Positions 8,345 to 17,307 of a stretch of DNA of 64,000 nucleotides are shown piece by piece. The notes under the pieces are model-generated. The model saw only the letters and a program-made list of their open reading frames with translations, searched no databases and was not told the origin of the DNA. Source of the stretch: Spirochaetaceae bacterium bin103. Lineage in GTDB: Bacteria > Spirochaetota > Spirochaetia > SZUA-6 > Bin103. Position numbers and translations under genes: made by a program. How positions within the stretch are numbered: the first letter of the stretch is position 1; every line of letters begins with the position of its first letter. Location: NCBI GenBank assembly GCA_002238925.1, contig MPNH01000011.1:26850-90849 (forward strand), written 5' to 3'.

Positions 8345-10069
8345 ATGCTGCTTGCCGAACCGCTTCCGCAGCGCATGCGCGCTTGGCAGATCAAGGGCAC
8401 GGGATTCGACCACTTCGGCGCCGGCGGCGCGCCCGACGAGATTCCGTTCCCGGACTTCGGGGAGGATGACGTGGTGGCGCGGGTGGACGCGGTCGGCGTC
8501 TGCTATTCGGACGCCAAACTGGTGCGCGCGGGCGCCGGCCACGCCCGGCTGCGCGGCCGCGACCTGGCGGCACAGCCGGTGACGCCGGGACACGAGGTAA
8601 CGCTGACGGTGGTCGCCGTCGGGGAGCGCCGCCGCGGCCAGGTGCGGCTGGGCGGGCGCTACATCCTGCAGCCGGATGTCTACTACCGCGGACGGACGCT
8701 GGCGGTGGGTTACCAGCTTGCCGGCGCGCTGGCCGAGTACGTGGTGCTGGGCAACGAAGTGCTGGACGGCGACGAGGGCTGCTACCTGGTGCCGCTGCCG
8801 GATGAGGTGGGCGCCGTGGAGGGGGCGTTGATCGAGCCGTGGACGTGCGTGGTGGCGGCGTACCAGATCGCCGCCCGCACCCACCTGCGCAGCGGCGGAA
8901 TGTTGCGGATCCACGGGTTTGCCGACCAGCCGCGGCTCGACCTTGCCGGGGTGCGGTTCGGCGCCGTCCCGGACCGGCTCGGCGTGCCGCTGCCGCCGGC
9001 CGAGCCGGATGCTCCGCCGCCGCGCGAGGTGGAGGCCGGCGGTCTGGACGGCGCCAACCGGGCCGCGGTGGAGGCGTGGTGCGCGCGACTGGGCATCCCG
9101 CTGGCGTGCCGGGACGAGCCGCTGCCGCGCGGCGCCGACGACGTGGTGATAGCCGGCACGCCGCCGGGCGACCGGTGGATGGCGCGGTTGTTCGCGGATC
9201 TGCCCCGCCACGCCGTGGTCAGCATACACGCCGCCGGCGGCGAACGGCGCCGCCTGGCGTGCGACATCGGGCGCATCCACTACCAGGGTATACGCGTGGT
9301 GGGCCGCGGCGACGGGAGCGTGGCGCAGGCTTACGCGGGCGCGGCGCGCGAGGGCCTGGCGCCAGGCGGGAGGGCATGGTTCGTGGGCGGTGGCGGCCCG
9401 ATGGGCCAGATGCACGTGCTGCTTGCCCTGTCGCAACCGCAGCCGCCGAAAACGGTGCTGGTTACCGACTTGTCCGCGCGGCGGTTGGCGGCGCTCGGCG
9501 AGCGCGTTGCGGCACTCGGACTGCCGGTGCCCGACCTGCTGCAGGTCGGCGGCGAGGGCGGTTCCCTGGAGCAGAAGCTGTCCGGCCTCGCCGCCGACGG
9601 GTTCGACGACATCGTGCTGCTGGCACCTTCCGCCGCGGCGGCGGAACAGGCGGCGCCGTGGCTGCGAGCCGGCGGATACCTGAACGTGTTTGCCGGCGTG
9701 GCAGAGGGCAGCATGGCGCGCTTTCCGCTGCACCTGATCGCTGGCGGCGGTGTGCGCGTGGCAGGTACCACCGGGTCGCCGCTCGCGGTCACCGAGCAAA
9801 CCCTGGCACGCGTAGCGGATGGCACGCTGCACACGGCGTCGGTGCTCGGCGCGCTGGCCGACCTCGATCACGGCGGCGCGGCGGTGCAAGCGGTGGCGGC
9901 GGGGCGCATTACCGGCAAGGTGGTGGTGTTGCCGTTTGCCCGCGGCCTCGGTTTCAGCGCGCTCGACGAGCTGGCCGCCGAGCGCCCCGAGTGGCGCCGG
10001 GCCCTGGGCGGCGGATGTCGCTGGACCGCCGCGGCAGAGGAACTGTGCCGGGCCGCGTCCGGCTACTAG
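8345..10069 (+). CDS. Zinc-type MDR alcohol/polyol dehydrogenase with an extra internal Rossmann-like segment
   Basis: Medium-chain dehydrogenase, about 574 aa from ATG 8345 or 564 aa from ATG 8375 (start undecided; no clear ribosome site). The GroES-like domain shows DAVGVCYSDAKLVRAG (catalytic zinc Cys) and TPGHEVTL (GHE). The four structural-zinc cysteines are absent. After ALIEPWTCVVAAYQ a normal MDR goes straight to its Rossmann domain. Here about 190 residues intervene, ending in GRIHYQGIRVVGRGDGS, which itself looks like the end of an MDR Rossmann fold. Then comes the glycine-rich loop WFVGGGGPMGQMHVL. Family members are usually 340-420 aa. It may be related to sorbose-1-phosphate-reductase-like MDRs. 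The substrate is unknown. Confidence 0.75.
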   Translation: MLLAEPLPQRMRAWQIKGTGFDHFGAGGAPDEIPFPDFGEDDVVARVDAVGVCYSDAKLVRAGAGHARLRGRDLAAQPVTPGHEVTLTVVAVGERRRGQVRLGGRYILQPDVYYRGRTLAVGYQLAGALAEYVVLGNEVLDGDEGCYLVPLPDEVGAVEGALIEPWTCVVAAYQIAARTHLRSGGMLRIHGFADQPRLDLAGVRFGAVPDRLGVPLPPAEPDAPPPREVEAGGLDGANRAAVEAWCARLGIPLACRDEPLPRGADDVVIAGTPPGDRWMARLFADLPRHAVVSIHAAGGERRRLACDIGRIHYQGIRVVGRGDGSVAQAYAGAAREGLAPGGRAWFVGGGGPMGQMHVLLALSQPQPPKTVLVTDLSARRLAALGERVAALGLPVPDLLQVGGEGGSLEQKLSGLAADGFDDIVLLAPSAAAAEQAAPWLRAGGYLNVFAGVAEGSMARFPLHLIAGGGVRVAGTTGSPLAVTEQTLARVADGTLHTASVLGALADLDHGGAAVQAVAAGRITGKVVVLPFARGLGFSALDELAAERPEWRRALGGGCRWTAAAEELCRAASGY

Positions 10070-10575
10070 GCCGGCGGCGACGGTCCCGAGTCGGCGGACG
10101 GCTCGTCCTCGCCGGGCGGCGCGTCACCGGCGGCCGGCGGCACGGACCCGGCATCGGGCGGCGCGGCGTCAGGAGCGCCAGGGGCGGATCCGGTGCAGCC
10201 GGCGGCCGGGCAGGAGCCTTCCTCGTAGCGGGCGGTGGCGCCGGCGTCGATGCCGAAGGTGATGCGCGCCGGCAGGCGGCGGCCGCAGTACTGGCAGTGG
10301 GTCGGAAACGCCGTGAGCTTGTTCCGCAATAGGTAGACCGCCCCCGCGGCCGCGGCAATCGGCAGCACGCCGGTCCAATCGGGTGCGCTGATGCGCAGCA
10401 GGAACAGCACTGCGATCCACATGCCGAGCACCAGGCCGGCCCCGAGCATGGTGACGGTGCGGCGCGCGGCGCTCGGCGAGCCGGTGCCGGGACGGGTCAG
10501 GCCGCGCTGGAACTGGCTGAGCAGCAGTATGGCGATCAGCACGAAGGGCAGGTATTGAGAGAGCTTGGCAAGCAT
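10066..10575 (-). CDS. Small membrane protein with C-terminal zinc-ribbon-like and acidic/Pro tail (hypothetical)
   Basis: Unrecognised 169-aa protein. ATG 10575 is preceded by AGGAGGA 7 nt upstream, which fixes the start. There is a hydrophobic N-terminal segment (LPFVLIAILLL), then two close membrane segments (MLGAGLVLGMWIAVLFLL and GVLPIAAAAGAVYLL). A Cys pair CQYC and a later Cys pair (SCPAAGC) could bind zinc. The last 50 residues are Ala/Pro/Asp-rich and probably disordered. It starts 16 bp after the glycosyltransferase stop, so it is in the same transcript. The stop overlaps the end of the convergent MDR gene by 4 bp. Confidence 0.7.
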   Translation of the reverse strand: MLAKLSQYLPFVLIAILLLSQFQRGLTRPGTGSPSAARRTVTMLGAGLVLGMWIAVLFLLRISAPDWTGVLPIAAAAGAVYLLRNKLTAFPTHCQYCGRRLPARITFGIDAGATARYEEGSCPAAGCTGSAPGAPDAAPPDAGSVPPAAGDAPPGEDEPSADSGPSPPA

Positions 10576-10591
10576 CGGTTGTCCTCCTGGA

Positions 10592-12181
10592 TCAACTCTC
10601 CATGAGCAGCCGCAGTGCGGCAGGTTTGGCGAACGCGCGCTGCACGGCGGCGGGGTCGATGTCGGGGTTGGCGGCGCCGGAGCCTGCAGCAAACAGCGGC
10701 GCGAGCAGGGCGGCGGCGCGCCGGGCGAACGCCGCCTCGCCGAACGCCGCCTCGATGGGCTCGTCGCGGTCGGGAAGCGGCCGATGCGGCAGCGCCTGCA
10801 CGGTGTCGAGCAACACGGCGTTGGCCTGGCGCAACTCGCGCGCCACGCCGGGGTCGCCGCAGCGCCGCAGCAGGGCGGCCTGCTGCGCGGTGCCGAGGTA
10901 AGAGAAGTCTACCGTGTCGCCGGACAGGATGGTGTCGAGTCCGGCGCGCAGGTGTGCGCCGGCGTCCTCCGGGAGCAGGCGCGCGGCGCGCTCCGCGGCC
11001 GGTTCGTAGGCGGCGCGCAGGGCGTCCCGTTCGGCGCGCGTCAACGGACAGTGCACGGCGTCGTAGACGGCGGCCGGGTAGCCGTCGAGCAGCCCCCGCA
11101 GGTCGTCGAGTACCGGCAGCCGGCGGGCCAGCAGGGGACGCCGCCACTGCAGGGCGTTGACGAATTGGAAGCCGAAGCCCTCCTCCACCGACGGCGATAC
11201 GATCAGGTGGGCCGCGGCCAGCAGGTCGTCGAAACGCAGCCCGAGCGCGTCGATGCGTTCGCCGACGCCATACAGGCCGGGGATGGCGCCGTCGGCAAAC
11301 AGCCGCTCGACTGCGCGCGCATACGGAGTCTCGGCGGCGGACGAGGCGGGCAGGGTAACCACCAGGTTGGCGCCGGCGAGCCGTGCCAGCAGGCCCGCTT
11401 CCAGCACGTTCTTGCGGCGCCGCACGCGCACCGGGTAGAGCCACAGGGGCCGTTCGGAATCGAACGCGCCGGACCCGGCCGAGGGACCGGCTGCACCGGC
11501 TGCACTGGCCGCGGCCAACCTGGCGCGCGCCGCCCGCGCCGTTGCCGCGGCGGGCGCCGGAACCGAAGTGGCCGGCCGCACCGGGTTGCCGAGCAGCGCG
11601 ATGCGGTCGCCCGGGCAGCCGGCGCCGGTCAACGCGTCATGGTCGCGCCGGTTCAGCACCGCGTAGCGGACGTTGTCTCCGGCCGGGTAGGCGGATGCGG
11701 GCACCTCTCGCCGCAGGCGCGCCAGGTTCGCCGGCCGCGCGTTCTCCGGGAAGTCGTGAATCTGCAGAATCATCGGTTGTCCGGCGGCGGCGGCCAGCAG
11801 CACCGCCCCCGTGAAGCACGTGTTCTTGGCCAGGTGATGGTTGTGGACCCACCACACCCCGTCCCCGAAACGCCGCCCGAGCAGGTCGGCAAGTTGGCGC
11901 TGACCGGCCGCCGTGGCGGGCGCATCGTCGTACCCTGCGGCGTCGAGCCGGCAGCGTTCGGCCGGCGCGCCGCGGGCCCCGGCCGCCGCCCCACCGGCCA
12001 CCACGACCAGCCGCTCCAGGGCAGGCAACAGGTCACGGTGGGCGAGCAGGGCGCGGGCGCCGTCGCGGACTACCGTGGTGACCCCGCCGGGCAGCAGGTG
12101 ATAGTGGAAAACGTACAGATGCAAACCGGGCGCCTTCGCGCCGATGGTACCAGTTTGGCCGCAGACTCGCAGGGGGCGCAC
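10592..12181 (-). CDS. GT-B fold glycosyltransferase, group 1 (GT4-like)
   Basis: Probable nucleotide-sugar glycosyltransferase of up to 529 aa. The N-terminal half has the loop HYHLLPGGVTTVVRDGA and HNHHLAKN. The C-terminal half has the conserved acidic motif SPSVEEGFGFQFVNALQW, matching the E-x7-E donor-binding element of GT4 enzymes, preceded by LWLYPVRVRRRKNVLEAGLL. The middle contains an Ala-rich low-complexity stretch. The start is uncertain: ATG 12181 gives a 19-residue leader, while an in-frame TTG near 12125 starts exactly at LHLYVFHYHL; neither has a clear ribosome site. It is followed at 16 bp by the small membrane protein. Acceptor and donor are unknown. Confidence 0.75.
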   Translation of the reverse strand: MRPLRVCGQTGTIGAKAPGLHLYVFHYHLLPGGVTTVVRDGARALLAHRDLLPALERLVVVAGGAAAGARGAPAERCRLDAAGYDDAPATAAGQRQLADLLGRRFGDGVWWVHNHHLAKNTCFTGAVLLAAAAGQPMILQIHDFPENARPANLARLRREVPASAYPAGDNVRYAVLNRRDHDALTGAGCPGDRIALLGNPVRPATSVPAPAAATARAARARLAAASAAGAAGPSAGSGAFDSERPLWLYPVRVRRRKNVLEAGLLARLAGANLVVTLPASSAAETPYARAVERLFADGAIPGLYGVGERIDALGLRFDDLLAAAHLIVSPSVEEGFGFQFVNALQWRRPLLARRLPVLDDLRGLLDGYPAAVYDAVHCPLTRAERDALRAAYEPAAERAARLLPEDAGAHLRAGLDTILSGDTVDFSYLGTAQQAALLRRCGDPGVARELRQANAVLLDTVQALPHRPLPDRDEPIEAAFGEAAFARRAAALLAPLFAAGSGAANPDIDPAAVQRAFAKPAALRLLMES

Positions 12182-12260
12182 AGCCGCCGGCGCCGCGGAC
12201 CGGCCGCGGTGGGCGCCAGATGCGCCGGCCGGGCTAACTCGGCAAACTCCGATAACTCGA

Positions 12261-13916
12261 CTAACTCGGCTGTGGTTCCTGCAACTGCTCGGCCTCTTTC
12301 TTGATCTCGTCCATCAGCACCACCAAGTCGAGCACGTTCTGACTCTCGACGGTGCCCACGAACTCGCCCGACTCCCGGTCGTTGATCGGCATCACGGCGA
12401 GCGAGTGTTCGGTCATCTGTTCCATCACGTCGACGATCAGCTCGTCGGACCAGGCAGGCGGGATCTTGGCCTGCAGGATCTCCGCCAGGGTCGTGGTGGC
12501 GCGCTTGTCCTTGGCGATCGTGCGCACCTTGCTCAGTGACACGATGCCGGCCACCTTGCCGGCTTCGACCACCACGTAGTCGCGCTCCTTCGGTACCACC
12601 CAGTTCTTGGTGAAACTCTCCACCGTCACGTCCGGGGCCGGGTAGGTGCGGGTGCGGTCGAGAACGGAGCTCACCTTGACGTCGCCGAGTGCAGCGCGAA
12701 CGTAGGAGAGCGGCACCGACTGCGGCAGCACGGCGGTGCTGGTCAGCCGGGCTCGCTTGATCGCGAAGCCAAGGATCGGCGGCATGAACAGGATGTAGCC
12801 GAACATGATGAGCACAAACAGCGAAAACACGTCCTGCCCGATCACCCCGAACTCGAGCAGGACCAGGAGCAGCGCGATTTCCGCGACCCCCTTCGACATC
12901 AGCCCGGTGGCGAGCGTGAACGGCGCCTCAATGCGGGTCAGGTAGGTGCTCAGGAACGCCCCCACGAACTTGCCTACCAGCGGGATCACCGCCAGCGCCA
13001 CGATCGTGGCGAGCGGCAGGGCGGTGAAGGAGAGGTCGAACTGCAGGCCGGCGGAGGCGAAGAACAGCGGCACGAACAGGCCCTCCGACGCACTGCGCAT
13101 GCCCGGCATGATTTCCCAGTGCACGCGCTGCGGCAGGCCGGACAGCGCGACCCCGAACAGCAGCGCGCCGATGGTGCCGTGCAGACCGATCTTCTCGGCC
13201 CCGACCACGATCAGGAACAGCCCGCCGAGCAGCAGTCCGAACGACAGCTCGGGCACGTTCAGGAAGCGCTGCAGGAACAGAATCGCCGGCGGCAGCACGC
13301 GCGTCGACAGCACCCAGGTAATCACCACGAAGCCGAAGATCTGCAGGAGCAGCGTAACCATCCCCATCAGGCTCGGTTCGTGGTGCTCGCCGATGGTGAA
13401 CCCCACCACCAGCAGCGCGGCAACCTCGGCGATCGCCACGATGGTGAATATCTTCAGGCCGATCGGTTCCTTGAGGTGGCCGGAATCGGCGAGCACCTTG
13501 GCTACCAGCCCGAGGCTCGACAGCGACAGGATGCCGGCCAGGGCCAGCGCCTCGGTGAAGTGCAGGCCAAGCGAGAACGGCAGTCCGGCAAGATCGGAGG
13601 TGACCAGCATGGCGGCCACCAGCGAGATGATCACCGACAGCACCGCGGCCACGAAGTAGCGTCCGCGGATGGTGGCGACGAAGCCCTGAATGTCGATCTC
13701 GTCGAGACCCACCAGGAAGAACAGCACGAATATGCCGAGCCCCAGGAACAGCTGGATCTCGGGTGACGGCTGCACTATGCCGAGCACGGGTCCGAGCAGC
13801 ACACCGGTAGCGGTGTAGGCGACAATCGAACTCAGGCCGAACCGCCCGAGGAAGCCCTCGACGAGCTTGGCGACGACGATGAGAAGACCAAGTGGGAGCA
13901 GTACGTCCAGCAACAT
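12261..13916 (-). CDS. CPA2-family cation:proton antiporter with C-terminal CBS domain pair
   Basis: Membrane Na+(K+)/H+ exchanger, 551 aa. About 12 hydrophobic segments span residues 1-390, beginning LPLGLLIVVAKLVEGFLG. The fold signatures YTATGVLLGPVLGIV and LFFLVGLDEIDI are typical of KefB/NhaS3-type antiporters. Instead of a TrkA-N/RCK domain the C-terminus (about 410-540) carries two CBS motifs (VVVEAGKVAGIVSLSKV and EHSLAVMPINDRESGEFVG), which usually sense adenine nucleotides, so the transporter is probably gated by energy state. ATG 13916. It lies alone, 79 bp upstream of the glycosyltransferase start, and gcvPB lies on the same strand 97 bp further upstream. Confidence 0.88.
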   Translation of the reverse strand: MLLDVLLPLGLLIVVAKLVEGFLGRFGLSSIVAYTATGVLLGPVLGIVQPSPEIQLFLGLGIFVLFFLVGLDEIDIQGFVATIRGRYFVAAVLSVIISLVAAMLVTSDLAGLPFSLGLHFTEALALAGILSLSSLGLVAKVLADSGHLKEPIGLKIFTIVAIAEVAALLVVGFTIGEHHEPSLMGMVTLLLQIFGFVVITWVLSTRVLPPAILFLQRFLNVPELSFGLLLGGLFLIVVGAEKIGLHGTIGALLFGVALSGLPQRVHWEIMPGMRSASEGLFVPLFFASAGLQFDLSFTALPLATIVALAVIPLVGKFVGAFLSTYLTRIEAPFTLATGLMSKGVAEIALLLVLLEFGVIGQDVFSLFVLIMFGYILFMPPILGFAIKRARLTSTAVLPQSVPLSYVRAALGDVKVSSVLDRTRTYPAPDVTVESFTKNWVVPKERDYVVVEAGKVAGIVSLSKVRTIAKDKRATTTLAEILQAKIPPAWSDELIVDVMEQMTEHSLAVMPINDRESGEFVGTVESQNVLDLVVLMDEIKKEAEQLQEPQPS

Positions 13917-14013
13917 GCTATGAGAACCTTGTCCGTCTATCGGATGGTGCGATTCTAAACCTTTTCATGCCAGGACTGCACGGGGCGTCCAGTAATCTCA
14001 GTAATCTCTCGAA

Positions 14014-15549
14014 TTACTTGCCGCGGCGCGGCGATCCGCCGTCAGGCAGCGGCCAGGTCAGCACCGGCCGGCGCGCCGCCGTTGCCTCGTCGAGGCGTCC
14101 GATGGGTGTCGAATGCGGCGCGGTACGCACCAGCTCGGGGGTTGCGGCGGCCTCGGCGAGGATGGCGCGCAGTGCCGCGATGAAGTGGTCGAGGGTGTCC
14201 TTGGACTCGGTCTCGGTCGGTTCCACCATCAGCGCCTCCGGCACGATAAGCGGGAAATAGATGGTGGGCGGGTGGATGCCGTAGTCGATGAGCCGCTTGG
14301 CGATGTCGAGCGTACGGACGCCGTGGTCCCGTGCCACCAGGCGGGCGCTGAACACCGCCTCGTGCTTGCAGATGCGCGGGTACGGCAGCTCCAGGTGGTC
14401 GGCGAGCGCGGCGCGCACGTAATTGGCGTTCAACACGGCCAGCCGGCTCATCTCGGACAGGCCGTCGCCGCCGAGGGAACGCAGGTAGGCGTAACCGCGC
14501 ACGGCGTTGTTGAAGTTGCCGTAGAAGGCACGTACCCGGCCGATCGAGCGCGGGCGCCGGTAGTCGTGGCGATAGGTGTCGCCGTCGCGGCACACCACCG
14601 GCGGCGGCAGGTACGGGGCCAGATCGGCAGTGACCGCGGTGGCCCCCGCGCCGGGACCGCCGCCGCCGTGCGGCACGCTGAAGGTCTTGTGCAGGTTGAA
14701 GTGCAGAATGTCGGTGCCCAGGTCGCCGGGACGGGCGACGCCGACCATGGCGTTCATGTTGGCGCCGTCCATGTACACCAGCCCGCCGGCCTCGTGCACG
14801 GCCGCGGCGATGTCGGTGATGCCCTCCACGAACAGGCCGAGCGTGTTGGGATTGGTAATCATCAGGCCGGCGACGTCCGCGTCGAGCGCATCCTGCAGGG
14901 CGGCAAAGTCCAGGCTGCCGTCCGGGCCGGTGGGTACGGTACGCGACCGGTAGCCGGCCATGGCGGCGGTTGCCGGGTTGGTGCCGTGCGCGGAGTCGGG
15001 CACCAGCATGGTGGTGCGCTGCCGGCCCGCCGCCTCGTGGAAGGCGCGGATGATCAGCGCGCCGGTCAGCTCGCCGTGGGCGCCCGCCGACGGCTGCAGC
15101 GACACCGCCGGCAGCCCGGCGATCTCGCCAAGCCATTCCTGCAACTCCCACAGCATGCGCAGCGCACCCTGTACCGTGGCCTCGTCCTGGTAAGGGTGGA
15201 TGGCGGCCAGGCCCGGCAGGTTGGCGACCTGGTCGTTGATCTTGGGGTTGTACTTCATGGTGCAGGAGCCGAGCGGGTAGAAGCCCTGGTCGACCGAGAA
15301 ATTGCGCCGCGACGTGTTGGTAAAGTGGCGCACCACCTCCGGCTCCGACAGTTCCGGCAGGGGCAGCTCGGTGCGCAGCAGTTCGTCCGGCAGCGGCGCA
15401 CTGCGCGGCACGTCGAGGGGTGCGAGCTGGACGCCGGTGCGCCCCGGTACCGACTGCTCGAACAGCAAGGGCGGTGCCGGCAGCAGCGCGGCCCCGGCCC
15501 CGGCCCCGGCCCCGGCGACGGCGGTTGGGTGTTCTTGCCCGGCGTTCAT
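14014..15549 (-). CDS. gcvPB: Glycine dehydrogenase (decarboxylating) subunit 2, P-protein C-terminal half
   Basis: PLP-binding subunit of the two-subunit glycine-cleavage P protein, which decarboxylates glycine and passes the aminomethyl group to GcvH. 511 aa, slightly long. Signatures are FYPLGSCTMKYNPKIND, QPSAGAHGELTGALII, YMDGANMNAMVGVARPGD and the PLP lysine in HFNLHKTFSVPHGGGGPG (K288). The start codon overlaps the gcvPA stop by 4 bp (translational coupling). Residues 10-20 are a Gly-Ala run encoded by a GGCCCC-type hexanucleotide repeat (15490-15516), not usual for the family. The catalytic core is intact. Confidence 0.96.
   Translation of the reverse strand: MNAGQEHPTAVAGAGAGAGAALLPAPPLLFEQSVPGRTGVQLAPLDVPRSAPLPDELLRTELPLPELSEPEVVRHFTNTSRRNFSVDQGFYPLGSCTMKYNPKINDQVANLPGLAAIHPYQDEATVQGALRMLWELQEWLGEIAGLPAVSLQPSAGAHGELTGALIIRAFHEAAGRQRTTMLVPDSAHGTNPATAAMAGYRSRTVPTGPDGSLDFAALQDALDADVAGLMITNPNTLGLFVEGITDIAAAVHEAGGLVYMDGANMNAMVGVARPGDLGTDILHFNLHKTFSVPHGGGGPGAGATAVTADLAPYLPPPVVCRDGDTYRHDYRRPRSIGRVRAFYGNFNNAVRGYAYLRSLGGDGLSEMSRLAVLNANYVRAALADHLELPYPRICKHEAVFSARLVARDHGVRTLDIAKRLIDYGIHPPTIYFPLIVPEALMVEPTETESKDTLDHFIAALRAILAEAAATPELVRTAPHSTPIGRLDEATAARRPVLTWPLPDGGSPRRGK
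15490..15516. repeat. GGCCCC hexanucleotide tandem repeat (4.5 copies) inside gcvPB
   Basis: Four perfect GGCCCC units plus GGC lie near the 5' end of gcvPB and encode an alternating Ala-Gly run. A six-base unit can change copy number without breaking the frame. Confidence 0.85.
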
Positions 15550-16910
15550 GAGTGTGTACGGTCAGGATACCCCGGCACCGCCTGCACCAACCGGTCGATG
15601 GCGGCACGGGAGTTGAGTTCGGTGGCGGTCAACAGCCAGCAGCCGTCCAGGTCCAGGTCGAAGCGGCCCAGGTCGAGGCCGCCGATGATGCCCTCCCGTT
15701 CCCACAGCCGGCGGTTCAATTCCGCCGGTGGCAGCGGCGGGCGCACCACGAACTCGCGGAAGAACGGCGTCGCGAACGGCCTGTCCATGCCGGCAAGCTC
15801 GCCGAGCCGGTCGGCCAGGTAGTGGCTGCGGTGGTAGCACTGGTCGGCCACCTCGCGCAGTCCCGCCGGGCCGAGCGCCGCCAGGTATATGGTCACCGCG
15901 GTGGCGATCAGCGCCTCGTTGGTGCAGATGTTGCTGGTTGCCTTCTCGCGGCGAATGTCCTGCTCGCGCGGTTTCAGGGTGAGCACGAATCCGCGCCGGC
16001 CGTCGCCGTCATGGGCCAGCCCGGCCAGGCGGCCCGGCATCTGCCGTACGTTGCGCATCGAGGTGGCGAGCAGGCCGACGTAGGGGCCGCCGTAGAACAG
16101 CGGCAGGCCGAGCGGCTGCCCTTCGGCGGTGGCGATATCGGCGCCCAGCTCCCCCGGCGGGCGCAGTATCGCCTGCGCGACCGGGTCGGCGGACACTACC
16201 GACAGTGCGCCGCCGGCGTGGGCCACCTCACTGAGTTCCGCGACCGGCTCGATCGCCCCGAGGAAATTGGGGTACTGCACCAGCACGGCGGCGGTATCGG
16301 GATCGATGGCGGCGGCGACCGCCGCCGGCTCGGTGCACCCGGTGGCGCGGTCGAAGGGCACGGTGACGATGCGCAGACCGATCCCTGACAGGTAGGTGGC
16401 CAGCACCTCCCGGTACTCGGGGTGGACCGCCTCGCTAACCGCGATGGTGGTGCGCCCGCGGCGCAGGCGGGCTGCCATCAGCGCCGCCTCGGCGAGTGCG
16501 GTGGAGCCGTCGTACATGGAAGCGTTGGCCACCTCCATGCCGAACAGGCGGGCGATCATGGTCTGAAACTCGAAGATGGTCTGCAGCGTGCCTTGGCTCA
16601 CCTCCGGCTGATAGGGGGTGTAGGCGGTGTACAGCTCGCTGCGGAACAACAGGTGCGGGACCAGCGCCGGGGTGTAGTGGTGGTAGGCGCCGGCGCCGAG
16701 GAAGCAGCTGTGGGTGTCCGTGGCGCCGTTGCGCTCCGCCAGGCCGCGAAACAGCGCCGCCACCTCCTGCTCGCTGAGCCCGTCCGGCAGGTCGAGGCGG
16801 GGGAAGCGGTGCGCGCGGGGCACGTCGGCGAACAGCTCGTCGATCGACGCGGCGCCGATGGACGCCAGCATGGCGTCGACCTCCGCCGCGGTGTGGGGTG
16901 TATAGCGCAC
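15546..16910 (-). CDS. gcvPA: Glycine dehydrogenase (decarboxylating) subunit 1, P-protein N-terminal half
   Basis: Partner of gcvPB in the alpha2-beta2 P protein, 454 aa as usual. Signatures are YTPHTAAEVDAMLASIG at the N-terminus, FLGAGAYHHYTPALV, TAYTPYQPEVSQGTLQTIFE and ANASMYDGSTALAEA. The start is GTG 16910, 13 bp after the gcvH stop, with a weak GAG site. It overlaps gcvPB by 4 bp. A separate P1/P2 arrangement is common in Firmicutes, Thermotogae and spirochaetes. Confidence 0.96.
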   Translation of the reverse strand: MRYTPHTAAEVDAMLASIGAASIDELFADVPRAHRFPRLDLPDGLSEQEVAALFRGLAERNGATDTHSCFLGAGAYHHYTPALVPHLLFRSELYTAYTPYQPEVSQGTLQTIFEFQTMIARLFGMEVANASMYDGSTALAEAALMAARLRRGRTTIAVSEAVHPEYREVLATYLSGIGLRIVTVPFDRATGCTEPAAVAAAIDPDTAAVLVQYPNFLGAIEPVAELSEVAHAGGALSVVSADPVAQAILRPPGELGADIATAEGQPLGLPLFYGGPYVGLLATSMRNVRQMPGRLAGLAHDGDGRRGFVLTLKPREQDIRREKATSNICTNEALIATAVTIYLAALGPAGLREVADQCYHRSHYLADRLGELAGMDRPFATPFFREFVVRPPLPPAELNRRLWEREGIIGGLDLGRFDLDLDGCWLLTATELNSRAAIDRLVQAVPGYPDRTHS

Positions 16911-16922
16911 TGCCGACTCGGG

Positions 16923-17303
16923 TCAGGCCAGCAGGTCGCGGTACGCGCTGGCGTCGAGCAAGGTGTCCTGCTCATCGGCGAACCGGCTCGGGCGCACCTC
17001 GATCAGCCAACCGTCATCGTAGGGAGACTCGTTGACCCGTTGCGGCGCCGCTTCCAGGTCGCCGTTCACGGCGGTCACCTCGCCGCTGATCGGTGCGTAC
17101 AGGTCGCTGGCAGCCTTGACGCTCTCGATCACGCCGAACGACTCGCCCTGCACGATCTCGCTGCCGACTTCCGGCAACTCGAGGTAGACCACGTCGCCGA
17201 GTTCGCCCTGGGCATGATCGGTAATGCCGATCACCGTTATCTCGCCGTCCTGGTGCAGCCACTCGTGCTCGGCGGTGTAGTGCAGATGCTCGGGTATGTT
17301 CAC
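16923..17303 (-). CDS. gcvH: Glycine cleavage system H protein (lipoyl carrier)
   Basis: Lipoylated shuttle of the glycine-cleavage system, 126 aa. The lipoyl lysine is K63 in GVIESVKAASDLYAP, with a typical upstream segment HEWLHQDGEITVIGITDHAQ. I chose GTG 17303 (start VNIPEHLHYT), which begins 5 bp after the gcvT stop and has GGAGTG 9 nt upstream. A GTG at 17315 is possible but directly abuts the GGAGGA. It is the second gene of the T-H-PA-PB operon. Confidence 0.95.
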   Translation of the reverse strand: MNIPEHLHYTAEHEWLHQDGEITVIGITDHAQGELGDVVYLELPEVGSEIVQGESFGVIESVKAASDLYAPISGEVTAVNGDLEAAPQRVNESPYDDGWLIEVRPSRFADEQDTLLDASAYRDLLA

Positions 17304-17307
17304 TGTT

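Noticed and set aside
15490..15516. GGCCCC run as a CRISPR or satellite array
   Set aside because: Short, no spacers, and inside an intact coding frame.
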